A stretch of 64,000 bases of DNA from Paenibacillus sp. FJAT-29882 (lineage in GTDB: Bacteria; Bacillota; Bacilli; Bacillales; DSM-1321), in NCBI RefSeq assembly GCF_001510645.1, contig NZ_LMVB01000001.1, positions 1,664,436 through 1,728,435 on the forward strand, written 5' to 3'. Position 1 is the first letter of the stretch. The number at the start of each line of letters is the position of its first letter. The translations under genes were made by a program, and so were the position numbers. This document shows, in pieces, positions 54,379-63,271 of the stretch. The notes below the pieces were generated by a model, which saw nothing but the letters and a program-made list of their open reading frames with translations, had not been told where the DNA came from and searched no databases.

Positions 54379-55746
54379 ATGAAAAAATATACAAAAATTT
54401 TCCAAGGGTCTGCTTTTTCCAGCAAGTCACCAAAAGAAGTACAAATTTTAAAAGAATATCTTTTTTGCATTAATGATAACGGAATGATTGAAAAAGCCGT
54501 TGCTCCAGAAGATGCCGACTATCAAATCTTATTAGATGCTTATCAAGGCGAAGAAAACTTCCATTGTTTAGCAGAAGGCCAGTACTTCTTACCTGGTTTT
54601 GTCGATTTGCATGTCCACGCGCCTCAATGGGCTCAAGCAGGAACCGCTTTAGATATCCCACTTTATGATTGGTTAAACACTTATACTTTCCCGATCGAGT
54701 CTAAATTTTCGGATTTAAATTTCGCAAAAGATGTCTACCAAGATGTAGTTCGCACCCTACTAGCAAATGGGACAACTACGGCACTTTATTTTGCAACTGT
54801 TCATAAAGAAGCAAGTTTATTACTTGCCGAAATATGCGCTGAAAAAGGACAACGCGGTTTAGTTGGGAAAGTTGTTATGGATAATCCTGAACAAAACCCG
54901 GAATATTATCGTGACATCGATACGCAAACGGCATTAGCGGATACAGAAGAATTTATTTTAGCTGTCAAAGAATTAGCGAAATCATCGAAACAAGGTGTTT
55001 ACCCAGTGGTTACGCCACGCTTTATTCCGAGTTGTACTGACGGTGCGTTAAAAGGTTTAGGGGAATTAGCGGCGAAGTATGACACTTACGTCCAATCGCA
55101 CTGCAGTGAAAGTGATTGGGAGCATGGTTATGTACAAGATCGCTTCAAGAAGAATGATGCATTTGCTCTACATGATTTCGGTCTATTACGCGATAAGTCT
55201 GTCATGGCACATTGTAATTTCTTAGATGATGACGATGCAGATTTATTTGTTGAAACAGGCACTGCTGTTTGCCATTGTCCAATCTCAAATGCATACTTTG
55301 CTAATAGCGTTATTCCAATCGCTCATTTACATTCAAAAGGTGTGGAAATTGGTTTAGGATCCGATATTTCTGGAGGTTTTTCACCTAGTCTTTTCGATAA
55401 TGCTAGGCAGGCTGTAATGTCATCAAGAATGTTAGAAGATGGTGTTGATACGGCTCTTCCTGCCAAAGAACGCGGTGTAACCAATTCACGGATCACCATT
55501 AATGAAGCGTTTTATTTAGCAACGGCTGGTGGTGGTGAAAGTTTAAGCTTGCCCATCGGTCGCTTGACAGAAAACTATGCTTGGGATGTACAAATCATCG
55601 ATACGTCAATAGAATCAGCAAAACTGCCAATTTTTCATACAAATGAAAATTTACATGATGTCTTCCAGAAGATCATGTATCTTGTTCGACCTGAAAACAT
55701 TCGTGAAGTCTGGGTACAAGGCGAAAAAGTTCATTCACGTATGTGA
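54379..55746 (+). CDS. guaD: Guanine deaminase
   Basis: The 455-residue amidohydrolase converts guanine to xanthine. It has the metal motif FVDLHVHAPQWAQAG and the GuaD-typical DIPLYDWLNTYTFPIE. The further His ligands are in QSHCSES and VMAHCNFLDDDD, and GLGSDISGGFSP carries the last Asp. Length and motifs fit the ATZ/TRZ-type guanine deaminases, not the small cytidine-deaminase-like GuaD of B. subtilis. The ATG follows AAGGTG. It is monocistronic. Confidence 0.92.
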   Translation: MKKYTKIFQGSAFSSKSPKEVQILKEYLFCINDNGMIEKAVAPEDADYQILLDAYQGEENFHCLAEGQYFLPGFVDLHVHAPQWAQAGTALDIPLYDWLNTYTFPIESKFSDLNFAKDVYQDVVRTLLANGTTTALYFATVHKEASLLLAEICAEKGQRGLVGKVVMDNPEQNPEYYRDIDTQTALADTEEFILAVKELAKSSKQGVYPVVTPRFIPSCTDGALKGLGELAAKYDTYVQSHCSESDWEHGYVQDRFKKNDAFALHDFGLLRDKSVMAHCNFLDDDDADLFVETGTAVCHCPISNAYFANSVIPIAHLHSKGVEIGLGSDISGGFSPSLFDNARQAVMSSRMLEDGVDTALPAKERGVTNSRITINEAFYLATAGGGESLSLPIGRLTENYAWDVQIIDTSIESAKLPIFHTNENLHDVFQKIMYLVRPENIREVWVQGEKVHSRM

Positions 55747-55893
55747 GTTAATTCCATACTATTTGAGGCTTTGCCGATATTTGTGGTAAAACCCTCGATA
55801 TTGTTATGAGAAGTTTCTCTGGCACTAGTAATTCACAGAAACTATTTTAATACATTCTCATTTTGAATTATAACAATAATGTTGGTAATTCAT

Positions 55894-55950
55894 CGAAGAG
55901 CCGATAAGGACCAAACTGTCTTGTCGGCTCTTTACCTTTTTTTGTTTCCT
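55894..55950 (+). terminator. guaD terminator
   Basis: AAGAGCCGA pairs with TCGGCTCTT, extended by imperfect pairs, followed by a run of T's a few bases later. Confidence 0.7.
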
Positions 55951-55996
55951 CATTTAAGCTGCTGACTTTCATAGCTAATTTATATCATTCTACTGA

Positions 55997-56125
55997 CTAA
56001 CTGGTTGTCCCTTTCGGAGCCTGAACTTCAATGTTTCCGTAGTGATCTTTATAAATGCCCACGGATGTCCGCTTTTTATATTTTATATCAAAACTAATGG
56101 TCTCACCTGAGTAAGTATGTATCAT
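55997..56125 (-). pseudogene. YgjP/SprT-like metallopeptidase, N-terminal fragment
   Basis: An ATG after AAGGTGATT opens 42 codons (MIHTYSGETISFDIKYKK, then GIYKDHYGNIEVQAPKGT) ending in TAG. It matches the N-terminus of DUF45/YgjP-type proteins; the catalytic HExxH part is absent. The rest of 55747-56406 is empty apart from the guaD terminator. Confidence 0.65.
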
Positions 56126-56406
56126 TTAATCACCTTGTAATAAGAAATTCTTATCGAATTTTTCTCCACACTCATTATCTTTTCAGTGACTCCTGCTTAA
56201 ACAGTGTACATCATACTCTATATTTCTCAAACTTTCATTTTAAAAAAGGCACCCACCTCCCCTCTCCTTTCACCTTTAAAAACTTAACGAAAATACTGGG
56301 ACAAAGTATCAATATATTCCGATAACCCAATTCGTTGATAATTTTATAAGATGAAGATTATGAGAAATTTGGAAGACTAGTTGATCTGCACTGTTATACA
56401 TAAAAA

Positions 56407-56450
56407 AACTGCATCCCGATGTTTAACTCTAACAATCGGGATGCAGTTCA
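56407..56450 (-). terminator. sstT terminator
   Basis: AACTGCATCCCGAT and ATCGGGATGCAGTT form a perfect 14-bp stem around a loop of 14 or so bases, flanked by A's on the far side. Confidence 0.85.
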
Positions 56451-56474
56451 ATTATTAATAAGAGGATTTCTTCT

Positions 56475-57713
56475 TTATGCTACTTTGTTGATTTCTATTA
56501 TTTTTCCTTCTTTACGCCACTCTCTATATTCAGCTGCTGCTGTGAAAATAGCATCTGTAGATGAATTAATAGCTGTTTCAACAGAGTCTTGTATAACACC
56601 GATGATAAAGCCTACTCCAACTACTTGCAGAGCCACATCAGCTGGGATTCCAAATAAGCTGCACGCTAGGGGAATCAGTAATAAGGATCCGCCCGCAACC
56701 CCTGAAGCACCACAAGCACATATAGCTGACACTACGCTTAGGATGATGGCTGTAGGAATATCGACTTGAATCCCAAGTGTATGAACCGTCGCAAGGGTCA
56801 AAACAGAAATCGTAACAGCAGCGCCACCCATATTAATGTTTGCTCCTAAAGGAATGGATAATGAATAACTATCCTTATTCAAACCAAGATTTTCACATAA
56901 TCTCAAATTCACAGGAATGTTTGAAGCTGAGCTTCGTGTAAAGAATGCTGTAATGCCGCTTTCCTTTAAGCACTTAAAAACAAGCGGGTATGGGTTTTGC
57001 TTAATATACACAAATACCATGATTGGATTAACAACCAACGCCACAAAAAGCATACAACCAATTAAGATGGCAAGTAACTTCCCATAGCTTAGTAAAGCAC
57101 CAATTCCACTTGTCGTGATGGACTCAAATACTAGCCCCATAATTCCTAATGGCGCACACTTAATAACCCATGTAACCATTTTGGTAATAGCATCAGAAAA
57201 ATTAGAAATCATTGTTTTTGTCGAATCAGCGGCATTTCTTAATGCCAAACCAAGTAGTATTGCCCAAGCTAAAATACCAATATAGTTCGCATTGAAAATC
57301 GCCTTCACTGGGTTATCAACAATGTTCAGAAGCAATGTATTTAAAACCTCAACAACACCGCTAGGAGGCGCCACATCCTCGGCACCCTTTACAAGCGTTA
57401 AGCTTACAGGGAAAATAAAGCTAACAATTACTGCAATTAATCCAGCTAAAAAAGTTCCTATAAGATACAGAATGATTACGGATTTCATATTCGTTTGCTG
57501 ACCACTTTTGAGCTGAGCAATAGCTGATATACCCAAAAAGAGCACTAACACAGGTGCAATAGCTTTCAAAGCACCTACAAATAAAGAGCCAAAAATGACA
57601 ATCGGTTTAGCTGCTTCTGGAATGGTTAAAGCTAGAATAACACCAACAATCAAACCTACAATGATTTGTTTTACTAGGCTTAATTGGCTCCACTTTTTAA
57701 ATAAGCTTTTCAT
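56475..57713 (-). CDS. sstT: Serine/threonine:Na+ symporter
   Basis: The 412-residue membrane protein of the DAACS (glutamate transporter-like) family has eight or so transmembrane helices and two re-entrant loops. [19 protein letters not shown] is the SstT version of the serine-rich hairpin, and [17 protein letters not shown] contains the NMxG-like cation site. It imports Ser and Thr with Na+. The ATG follows GGAGGAATATT. It is monocistronic. Confidence 0.92.
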   Translation of the reverse strand: MKSLFKKWSQLSLVKQIIVGLIVGVILALTIPEAAKPIVIFGSLFVGALKAIAPVLVLFLGISAIAQLKSGQQTNMKSVIILYLIGTFLAGLIAVIVSFIFPVSLTLVKGAEDVAPPSGVVEVLNTLLLNIVDNPVKAIFNANYIGILAWAILLGLALRNAADSTKTMISNFSDAITKMVTWVIKCAPLGIMGLVFESITTSGIGALLSYGKLLAILIGCMLFVALVVNPIMVFVYIKQNPYPLVFKCLKESGITAFFTRSSASNIPVNLRLCENLGLNKDSYSLSIPLGANINMGGAAVTISVLTLATVHTLGIQVDIPTAIILSVVSAICACGASGVAGGSLLLIPLACSLFGIPADVALQVVGVGFIIGVIQDSVETAINSSTDAIFTAAAEYREWRKEGKIIEINKVA

Positions 57714-58203
57714 AATATTCCTCCACTAGTTAGATTTCGAAATTCTTAATACAGACTGTTCTTTCCTAATAGATTTATGGTATCTATTAAAAAATAGTTT
57801 CAATCGAAAGGTAGGTGACTTTAAATTGATAGCACCAGCTTAAATCCTAACGACTATACATTAGGTCATCTAAGAGAGTACATTACAAATTAAATAGGGT
57901 TTAAAATGAAACATCTCTTTATTAATGATATCTCTCTATCTTTCCGCTCCAAAAAGACATTTGTTTTTCCTACAAAAAGTATTATACTTGCTTTATATAT
58001 ATATTACAATATTATTAGAATAATTAAAATTATTTCCAATTGAATTAATATTGAAATAAATACAGAGGGTTAAATTTATTGTCTGCGGTTTTATTATCGA
58101 TAATTACTATTGTAAAAGCATTTATACTCTCGTACAAGGTTACTTAAAAAGGGAGTTTTATACCAATTTTTTTCAAGTATCCGTCTTTTATCCAATTTGC
58201 AAA
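57714..58203. other. sstT upstream region
   Basis: AT-rich, about 490 bases. No riboswitch or clear operator was seen. Confidence 0.35.
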
Positions 58204-58236
58204 TAAAAGAGCCTTTCTAAACAAAAAGGCTCTTAC
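58204..58236. terminator. Orphan terminator-like hairpin
   Basis: AAGAGCCTTT and AAAGGCTCTT pair around CTAAACAA. It lies just downstream (minus strand) of the fragment ending at 58250. Confidence 0.6.
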
Positions 58237-58249
58237 TCACTGATAAATC

Positions 58250-58360
58250 TTATTTATCTTTGCTTACGAGTAGTGAACAGCACTCAACGTGTCCGAGTGT
58301 ATGTGGCAACACAAGTGGTGCTGGTGTGTTATTCCTTCCCGCAATGATTATTCGTTATGT
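58250..58360 (-). pseudogene. Possible TrmA/RlmCD-type RNA methyltransferase tail
   Basis: The minus strand reads PAPLVLPHTLGHVECCSLLV followed by SKDK and a stop. PHTxHVExxxLL is the conserved C-terminus of TrmA-family uracil-5 methyltransferases. Only this tail remains, followed by a terminator-like hairpin. Confidence 0.5.
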
Positions 58361-58393
58361 ATCTATGTATCATGGCATCACCTGTATTAAGGC

Positions 58394-58462
58394 TTATCCT
58401 CTGTATTTGATCACCAATGCTTTCGGCTCAAAATAGATGAGCTTGGGTGTAAATGGTTTCAT
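58394..58462 (-). pseudogene. splB: Spore photoproduct lyase, N-terminal stub
   Basis: An ATG overlapping the splA stop (ATGA) begins MKPFTPKLIYFEPKAL, the N-terminus of SplB, then degenerates (VIKYRG) and stops after 22 codons. The radical-SAM core that repairs spore thymine dimers is gone. Confidence 0.75.
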
Positions 58463-58723
58463 TCCAATAACCCCTCTGAAACATCTCCAAAATAATACTG
58501 ATAGTCTTGTTTTGCTTGTTAGATTGAAGAATAAACAGCTATTTCATTTGATAATGGATAGTATGTTTCATACAGAAACAAAGCTAATTCTTGTGGATTA
58601 TCAGGGTTCATTACTACCGCTGTTTCCTGAATAATTGTTACATCCTGCGTATGCGGGTTCCGATAAAAAAATATATACAATATCACCAGCATTATACGTA
58701 CGGTTTTCGTTAGCCAATTCCAT
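58459..58723 (-). pseudogene. splA: splA, regulator of spore photoproduct lyase, recently inactivated
   Basis: An ATG after AAAGGTGATGG begins MELANENRTYNAGDIVYIF. In a T7 run the frame shifts by one, and the sequence continues YRNPHTQDVTIIQETAVVMN and PQELALFLYETYYPLSNE. A TAA then interrupts it before QAKQDYQYYFGDVSEGLLE. Removing one T and reverting one base restores an 87-residue SplA. The stop overlaps the splB start, the normal operon arrangement. Confidence 0.8.
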
Positions 58724-58930
58724 GCCATCACCTTTTTCTTCATAATATCCATCAAGTTAAGTTATACATTATTAAGATTTTTACTCTAGATCTCAATAGG
58801 AAATCATCTTTCACATGAAGTTTATTAAAATCCGTTTGCCATGTACATAATATGGTATAAAACATTTGACATACTGATGAAAATAAGGTAAATTACCATT
58901 TGGACGAACAATTTTATTTTATATAAACTT

Positions 58931-58943
58931 CAATATTCGTATT
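58931..58943. promoter_or_regulatory. PurBox-like site upstream of guaC
   Basis: The complement strand reads AAATACGAATATT, close to the Bacillus PurR box and sharing AAATACGAATA with the site upstream of guaD. Confidence 0.35.
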
Positions 58944-58957
58944 TAGGGGTGTAAACC

Positions 58958-59941
58958 ATGGAAAATGTGTTTGATTATGAAGATATTCAATTAATTCCTG
59001 CGAAATGTATCGTAAATAGCCGATCTGAATGTGATACAACTGTCACATTAGGTGGACATACATTTAAGTTGCCTGTTGTACCTGCAAATATGCAAACTAT
59101 TATAGACGAAAACATTGCCCTTTACTTAGCAGAAAATGGTTACTTCTATGTTATGCATCGTTTTGAACCAGAAAAACGACGCTCTTTTATTAAAGATATG
59201 AAATCACGTGGATTATTCGCATCTATAAGTGTTGGTATTAAAGATGAAGAATACGATTTCATCCAACAACTATCCGATGAACAGCTTTCACCGGAATATA
59301 TTACGATTGATATCGCACATGGTCATTCCAATGCGGTGATTGAGATGATTCAACATATTAAGAAACACTTACCACAAAGTTTTGTTATTGCAGGAAATGT
59401 TGGAACTCCAGAAGCAGTAAGAGAATTAGAAAATGCCGGTGCAGATGCGACAAAAGTGGGAATTGGACCTGGTAAAGTATGTATCACTAAAATTAAAACT
59501 GGATTTGGAACTGGTGGATGGCAATTAGCTGCACTACGTTGGTGTGCAAAGGCAGCAAGCAAGCCGATTATTGCTGACGGAGGAATTCGTACACATGGTG
59601 ATATTGCTAAGTCAATTAGATTTGGTGCATCGATGGTCATGATTGGCTCATTATTTGCTGGACATGAAGAATCACCAGGACAAACAATTGAGAAAGATGG
59701 CAAGCTTTATAAAGAATACTTTGGCTCAGCTTCAGAGTTTCAAAAAGGTGAAAAGAAAAATGTAGAAGGCAAGAAAATGTTAATGGAGCATAAAGGTGCT
59801 TTAGAAGATACGTTAAACGAAATGGAACAAGATCTTCAATCCTCTATTTCTTATGCTGGTGGAAATAAGTTAGAAGCTATTCGCAATGTCGATTATGTCG
59901 TAGTTAAGAATTCAATATTTAACGGCGATAAAGTCTATTAA
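58958..59941 (+). CDS. guaC: GMP reductase
   Basis: The 327-residue TIM-barrel enzyme reduces GMP to IMP with NADPH. It has [15 protein letters not shown] at the N-terminus, the catalytic Cys loop [18 protein letters not shown], and [19 protein letters not shown] with [14 protein letters not shown] for phosphate binding. There is no CBS domain, so it is not IMP dehydrogenase. The ATG follows AGGGGTGTAAACC. It is monocistronic; with guaD it forms a guanine salvage theme. Confidence 0.94.
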   Translation: MENVFDYEDIQLIPAKCIVNSRSECDTTVTLGGHTFKLPVVPANMQTIIDENIALYLAENGYFYVMHRFEPEKRRSFIKDMKSRGLFASISVGIKDEEYDFIQQLSDEQLSPEYITIDIAHGHSNAVIEMIQHIKKHLPQSFVIAGNVGTPEAVRELENAGADATKVGIGPGKVCITKIKTGFGTGGWQLAALRWCAKAASKPIIADGGIRTHGDIAKSIRFGASMVMIGSLFAGHEESPGQTIEKDGKLYKEYFGSASEFQKGEKKNVEGKKMLMEHKGALEDTLNEMEQDLQSSISYAGGNKLEAIRNVDYVVVKNSIFNGDKVY

Positions 59942-59996
59942 TCATTCTAAATCATTTTGAAATTAATTGAATTTAGAATATTCTATTCCGCGAATT

Positions 59997-60034
59997 GGTG
60001 AGCTAGTTACTTTGGTACTTGCTCACCTTTTAGT
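59997..60034 (+). terminator. guaC terminator
   Basis: GGTGAGC pairs with GCTCACC around a 17-nt loop, followed by TTTTAGTTT. Confidence 0.65.
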
Positions 60035-60064
60035 TTAAAAGGGATCCCTTTCAGTACAGCAATG

Positions 60065-60559
60065 TCATTTATTCCGGCTGTAGAAGATATGAGAATATGG
60101 AATCATAGTTTGGATTTTATTTAGCTTCGCTGCCACTTCTTCAGTATATTTAGAAGAACCTAAGATTACATCAGGATCTAATCCTAATATTGCCTCATTA
60201 TTTGGTTCACGTTTGTCTCCGATTAATGTAGCACCTTCTAATTCTGTTTTTAAGTATGTTGGGATATCACCTGCAATGGATAACACGCCCGTAGGTTTTA
60301 TTCCTAAAATTGCAGCATCTTCCATCGACTCTAAACTTGCAGCTACAATGTTTTCAACTTTTCCTGGTAAGACATATTCATTACCTAGATATGTAATAGA
60401 TTGTTCTTTAGCCGCTTCTTTCTCAGCTGCTTTGCTTTCTCCGCTTGTTTCTTCAACTACGTTTTCTTTAGTTTCCGTCGATGTCTTTTCTTTTTCTCCA
60501 CAACCAGCTAATGCAAATACTAGTAAGGCAGTTGCATCAAAAGCCCAATACCTTTTCAT
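60065..60559 (-). pseudogene. Iron-siderophore ABC transporter binding lipoprotein, truncated
   Basis: The 164 residues begin with a lipoprotein signal (ATALLVFALAGCGEKEK; lipobox LAGC) and an acidic linker. The first lobe of a FhuD/YfiY-type periplasmic-binding fold follows (ENIVAASLESMEDAAILGIK, GLDPDVILGSSKYTEEVAAK). The reading ends at KIQTMIPYSHIFYSRNK, where the normal sequence would go on for about 150 residues. The second lobe and interlobe helix are missing, so it should not bind ligand. A Fur box remains upstream. Confidence 0.75.
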
Positions 60560-60612
60560 TAATCTCTCTCTCTTGTATAATTTTTACTTAATATACAAAA
60601 CTCATTATATTG

Positions 60613-60632
60613 AAATTGATAATCATTATTAA
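60613..60632. promoter_or_regulatory. Fur box
   Basis: AAATTGATAATCATTATTA matches most positions of the Fur consensus GATAATGATAATCATTATC. It lies 55-75 bases upstream of the truncated siderophore-binding gene (minus strand). Confidence 0.7.
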
Positions 60633-60772
60633 TACTTTTTAGTTAGATATCTCTTAACTTCTTATTTTTTCAAATTGTGGTATAATATTGTGAACAAAAT
60701 AATTATTTAATAAGAGAAATTCTTCTTAAAAACCATTCCCATTTTTACTAAATTAAAAAAGGAGTCAGATAT

Positions 60773-61261
60773 ATGATTAAGGTCTTATTCGTTTGTCTAG
60801 GAAACATTTGTCGTTCACCGATGGCTGAAGCATTATTCCGTGATTTACTTGAAAAAGAGAAACTGCTCGAAAAAGTTACTGTGGATTCCGCTGCGACAAG
60901 TTCATGGCATATTGGTGCCCCACCGCATAAAGGCACACTTTCCATTTTAGAAAAATACAAAATCTCATCAAAAGGTCTTGCAGGACGTCAGTTGATAAAA
61001 GAAGACTTTGAGAAGTTTGACTACATTGTAGGCATGGATAATAGCAATATAAAAAACATATATGAAATGACAGGACAACCTAATCATCCGAAGATTATCC
61101 GTCTTCTCGACTTAACAAATCATATAATGGATGTCCCAGACCCATATTATACAGGTGACTTTCAGGAAACATATGACCTCATCATGGACGGTTGCAAAGA
61201 ATTACTTGTGAAAATTAAGAAAGAGAATCAATTTAACAAAATAAGCGACCACCGAGTGTAA
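60773..61261 (+). CDS. Low-molecular-weight protein-tyrosine phosphatase
   Basis: The 162-residue protein has the P-loop VCLGNICRSPMAEA (8-21) with catalytic Cys and Arg, and the general acid Asp in VPDPYYTGDF. It resembles Bacillus YfkJ. It dephosphorylates protein tyrosine (or arginine) in the cytosol. The ATG follows AAAAAAGGAGTCAG. Its stop lies inside a terminator stem. Confidence 0.92.
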   Translation: MIKVLFVCLGNICRSPMAEALFRDLLEKEKLLEKVTVDSAATSSWHIGAPPHKGTLSILEKYKISSKGLAGRQLIKEDFEKFDYIVGMDNSNIKNIYEMTGQPNHPKIIRLLDLTNHIMDVPDPYYTGDFQETYDLIMDGCKELLVKIKKENQFNKISDHRV

Positions 61262-61283
61262 TGATCGGGTGGTCGCTGTCCTC
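61244..61283 (+). terminator. Terminator overlapping the phosphatase stop
   Basis: AGCGACCACC and GGTGGTCGCT form a perfect 10-bp stem around the stop codon region, followed by GTCCTCTTC. Confidence 0.6.
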
Positions 61284-61301
61284 TTCCCTATTTGCTTATT
61301 T

Positions 61302-61400
61302 CTCTCTAAACATATTAGTAGCCCCTTTACCTCTCCATCGTGCTAAAATTAAATATTCGATTCCATTTTTGTCTTCCATTTCATCTACTCAGATCCTTTT
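61302..61400 (-). pseudogene. Short gene tail, unknown
   Basis: The minus strand reads MEDKNGIEYLILARWRGKG and NMFREK with a stop near 61302, open for about 30 codons after an upstream stop. It has coding character but no ribosome site. The rest of 61401-61703 shows nothing. Confidence 0.3.
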
Positions 61401-61703
61401 TAGACTCACGATATATTTTGTTTGTTTTTTACTTGGCTTTTAAGCGAATATTGTTGGTTATTTTTTTAGTAAATGGTTTTGTCTTAGCTGTTACGCATCA
61501 CTTCTAAATTCAACTTTACTAGCTCAAATCCATATCTATTCCTTCCATCAATTATCACTTAGCCACTATGTTCTGCTGTAGTGCTCCTGTTAACATCTAC
61601 CTAATAATTTTCTCTTTCTTTTACCACTTAACATTTCCAACACTATACACTTATGGCCTTAATGCAATAGAAAAGCGATTAAGCAATACAGCAACCACTT
61701 TCA

Positions 61704-62435
61704 TTATTCGTCAACTAACTCGGCAAATTCATTAATAGTCGTTGAATACTTCACATAGATTCGGGGTAAAAGAAAAAGTTCGTCTTTTAAACCAATCTCA
61801 GTATATGATGTAGGAGTTGTCGTAAGACCAAACGAATAGTACTTTTTCGTTTCTGATACGACCTTATCATTAAAATTTCCATACGGATACGCAAGAGCAA
61901 TAACTGGCTTTCCTGTTATTTGTTGAATTTTATCTCTGGACCCTTTCAGCTCAAATTCATAATTTTTTATTTTCGTCAAATCAGGATGAGTAGCAGTATG
62001 TGATTGAATTGAGATTATACCTGAATCAGTCAACATTTTTAAATCCGATTTCGTTAATCGATGAGGCCGACCGATGAAGTCGGAAATAACAAAAATGGTG
62101 CCAGTAGGTTTAAATTTTTCGTTTTTCAGTTTAAGGAATACTTCAAATGCATTAAGATTATTTTTATATCCGTCATCGAAGGTAATAAAAATGGGTTTAT
62201 TTACTTGAGAAATATCTTGCCACCGATCAAAGGTTAATAATGTGTAGCCTTGATCTCGTAAATACATCATTTGTTTTTCGAAATTCTCCGGGGTTACATA
62301 TAAATCTTTCGTACCGTTACCTTTATACTCATCAATTGAATGATAAATTAAGATAGGAACTTTCCGCTCTGCAAATATTTGTGATGGAAAAAATAAGATC
62401 AGCAGACACAAGTAAATCACTGTAATTTTTTTCAT
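61704..62435 (-). CDS. Polysaccharide deacetylase (NodB domain), secreted
   Basis: The 243-residue protein has a signal peptide (KKITVIYLCLLILFFPSQIF, cleaved near FAE). NodB motifs are ILIYHSIDE, TFDDGYKNN with the catalytic Asp, SHTATHPDL with the metal His pair, and the motif with LAYPYGNFND. It removes N- or O-acetyl groups from cell-wall or capsular polysaccharide outside the membrane. The ATG follows GCGAGGGAG. It resembles the shorter YheN/PdaA-like group. Confidence 0.9.
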   Translation of the reverse strand: MKKITVIYLCLLILFFPSQIFAERKVPILIYHSIDEYKGNGTKDLYVTPENFEKQMMYLRDQGYTLLTFDRWQDISQVNKPIFITFDDGYKNNLNAFEVFLKLKNEKFKPTGTIFVISDFIGRPHRLTKSDLKMLTDSGIISIQSHTATHPDLTKIKNYEFELKGSRDKIQQITGKPVIALAYPYGNFNDKVVSETKKYYSFGLTTTPTSYTEIGLKDELFLLPRIYVKYSTTINEFAELVDE

Positions 62436-62800
62436 AAAACTCCCTCGCTTTGCATCCTAATTTATACCTTTCTCAACTATTATTCCAAAACAACTTGGTT
62501 CTATAATAATTTTACTTAGATTTTATTCATTCTACTATTTGTATCAGTTTTGATTATCACAAAAAATTCAAACCTAGGTTTGAAAAAGAGTTTTTTATCC
62601 TCCATTGATGTAAGGTGCAGAATCCTGGAGCGTATACGGCAATGGAAAAGCTGAAGAACTATTTAATAATATTGAAAATGCAAAAAGACTTCCCAGAATG
62701 TAATATAAACCCAAGTAATCGGTTAACTCCGAAACAAAGATAAAGTGAAACTTCCATCAGTGGCGGTATTACAGCCTGTTAAAACGGGATAAAATTAAAC
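62436..62800. other. Gene-poor interval
   Basis: An open stretch (about 62640-62742: MEKLKNYLIILKMQKDFPEC...) has protein-like text, no ribosome site and no recognised family. It may be a remnant. Nothing else is seen. Confidence 0.3.
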
Positions 62801-62920
62801 AGGGTGCCCAAAACGAAGAGTCAAACCTCACCTCTACTATCTATCGTTTATACGGCGTGCATCTGACACGATAAACGATGTATAGATATAGAGTATGAAG
62901 TACCCTTTTTTGGACACCCT
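62801..62920. mobile_element. Palindromic MITE-like element, 120 bp
   Basis: The terminal repeats AGGGTGCCCAAAA and (complement) AGGGTGTCCAAAA differ at one base. The interior folds back (TATCTATCGTTTAT with ATAAACGATGTATAGATA). No coding capacity. It is similar in size and form to the element at 42513-42636, but with different ends. Confidence 0.55.
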
Positions 62921-62941
62921 CTTTAGTTCATCACTCGTTAT

Positions 62942-63226
62942 TTACCAACTTCTCTTTAACATTACCTGTATCAAATCTATATTGTTATCAATAAAATTCA
63001 ATCTTTCACGGGAAACAATTGTCCATTCTGGATTTTGACCCATAGCCGCTAAAATATGCGTAGTATTAAACGTATATTTTTTATAAAGCTCGCTAATGAC
63101 ATAACTTATTCTATCTGTCTCACCCGTCTTTTGCATGATACTTTCAATATCTTGTTTTAACCAAATTGGGGTAAACTCAATGGCTCTTTCAACTAATAAT
63201 TCATATTCTTTTTCATTATTTTGCAT
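62942..63226 (-). CDS. Small conserved-looking protein, 94 residues, unknown
   Basis: The start is the ATG at 63226, seven bases after GAAGGAGGAC; the frame is open upstream to 63250. The product is helical and acidic at the N-terminus (MQNNEKEYELLVERAIEF), later HILAAMGQNPEWTIVSRERL. No family is recognised. It lies immediately downstream of the chemoreceptor gene on the same strand, about 45 bases away, and may be co-transcribed. Confidence 0.6.
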   Translation of the reverse strand: MQNNEKEYELLVERAIEFTPIWLKQDIESIMQKTGETDRISYVISELYKKYTFNTTHILAAMGQNPEWTIVSRERLNFIDNNIDLIQVMLKRSW

Positions 63227-63271
63227 ATTCGTCCTCCTTCTGTTGTACATATTATACCACTTGAATCTATA

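Noticed and set aside
57714..58100. Amino-acid riboswitch or T-box upstream of sstT
   Set aside because: No SAM, lysine, glycine or T-box signature could be read on the minus strand.
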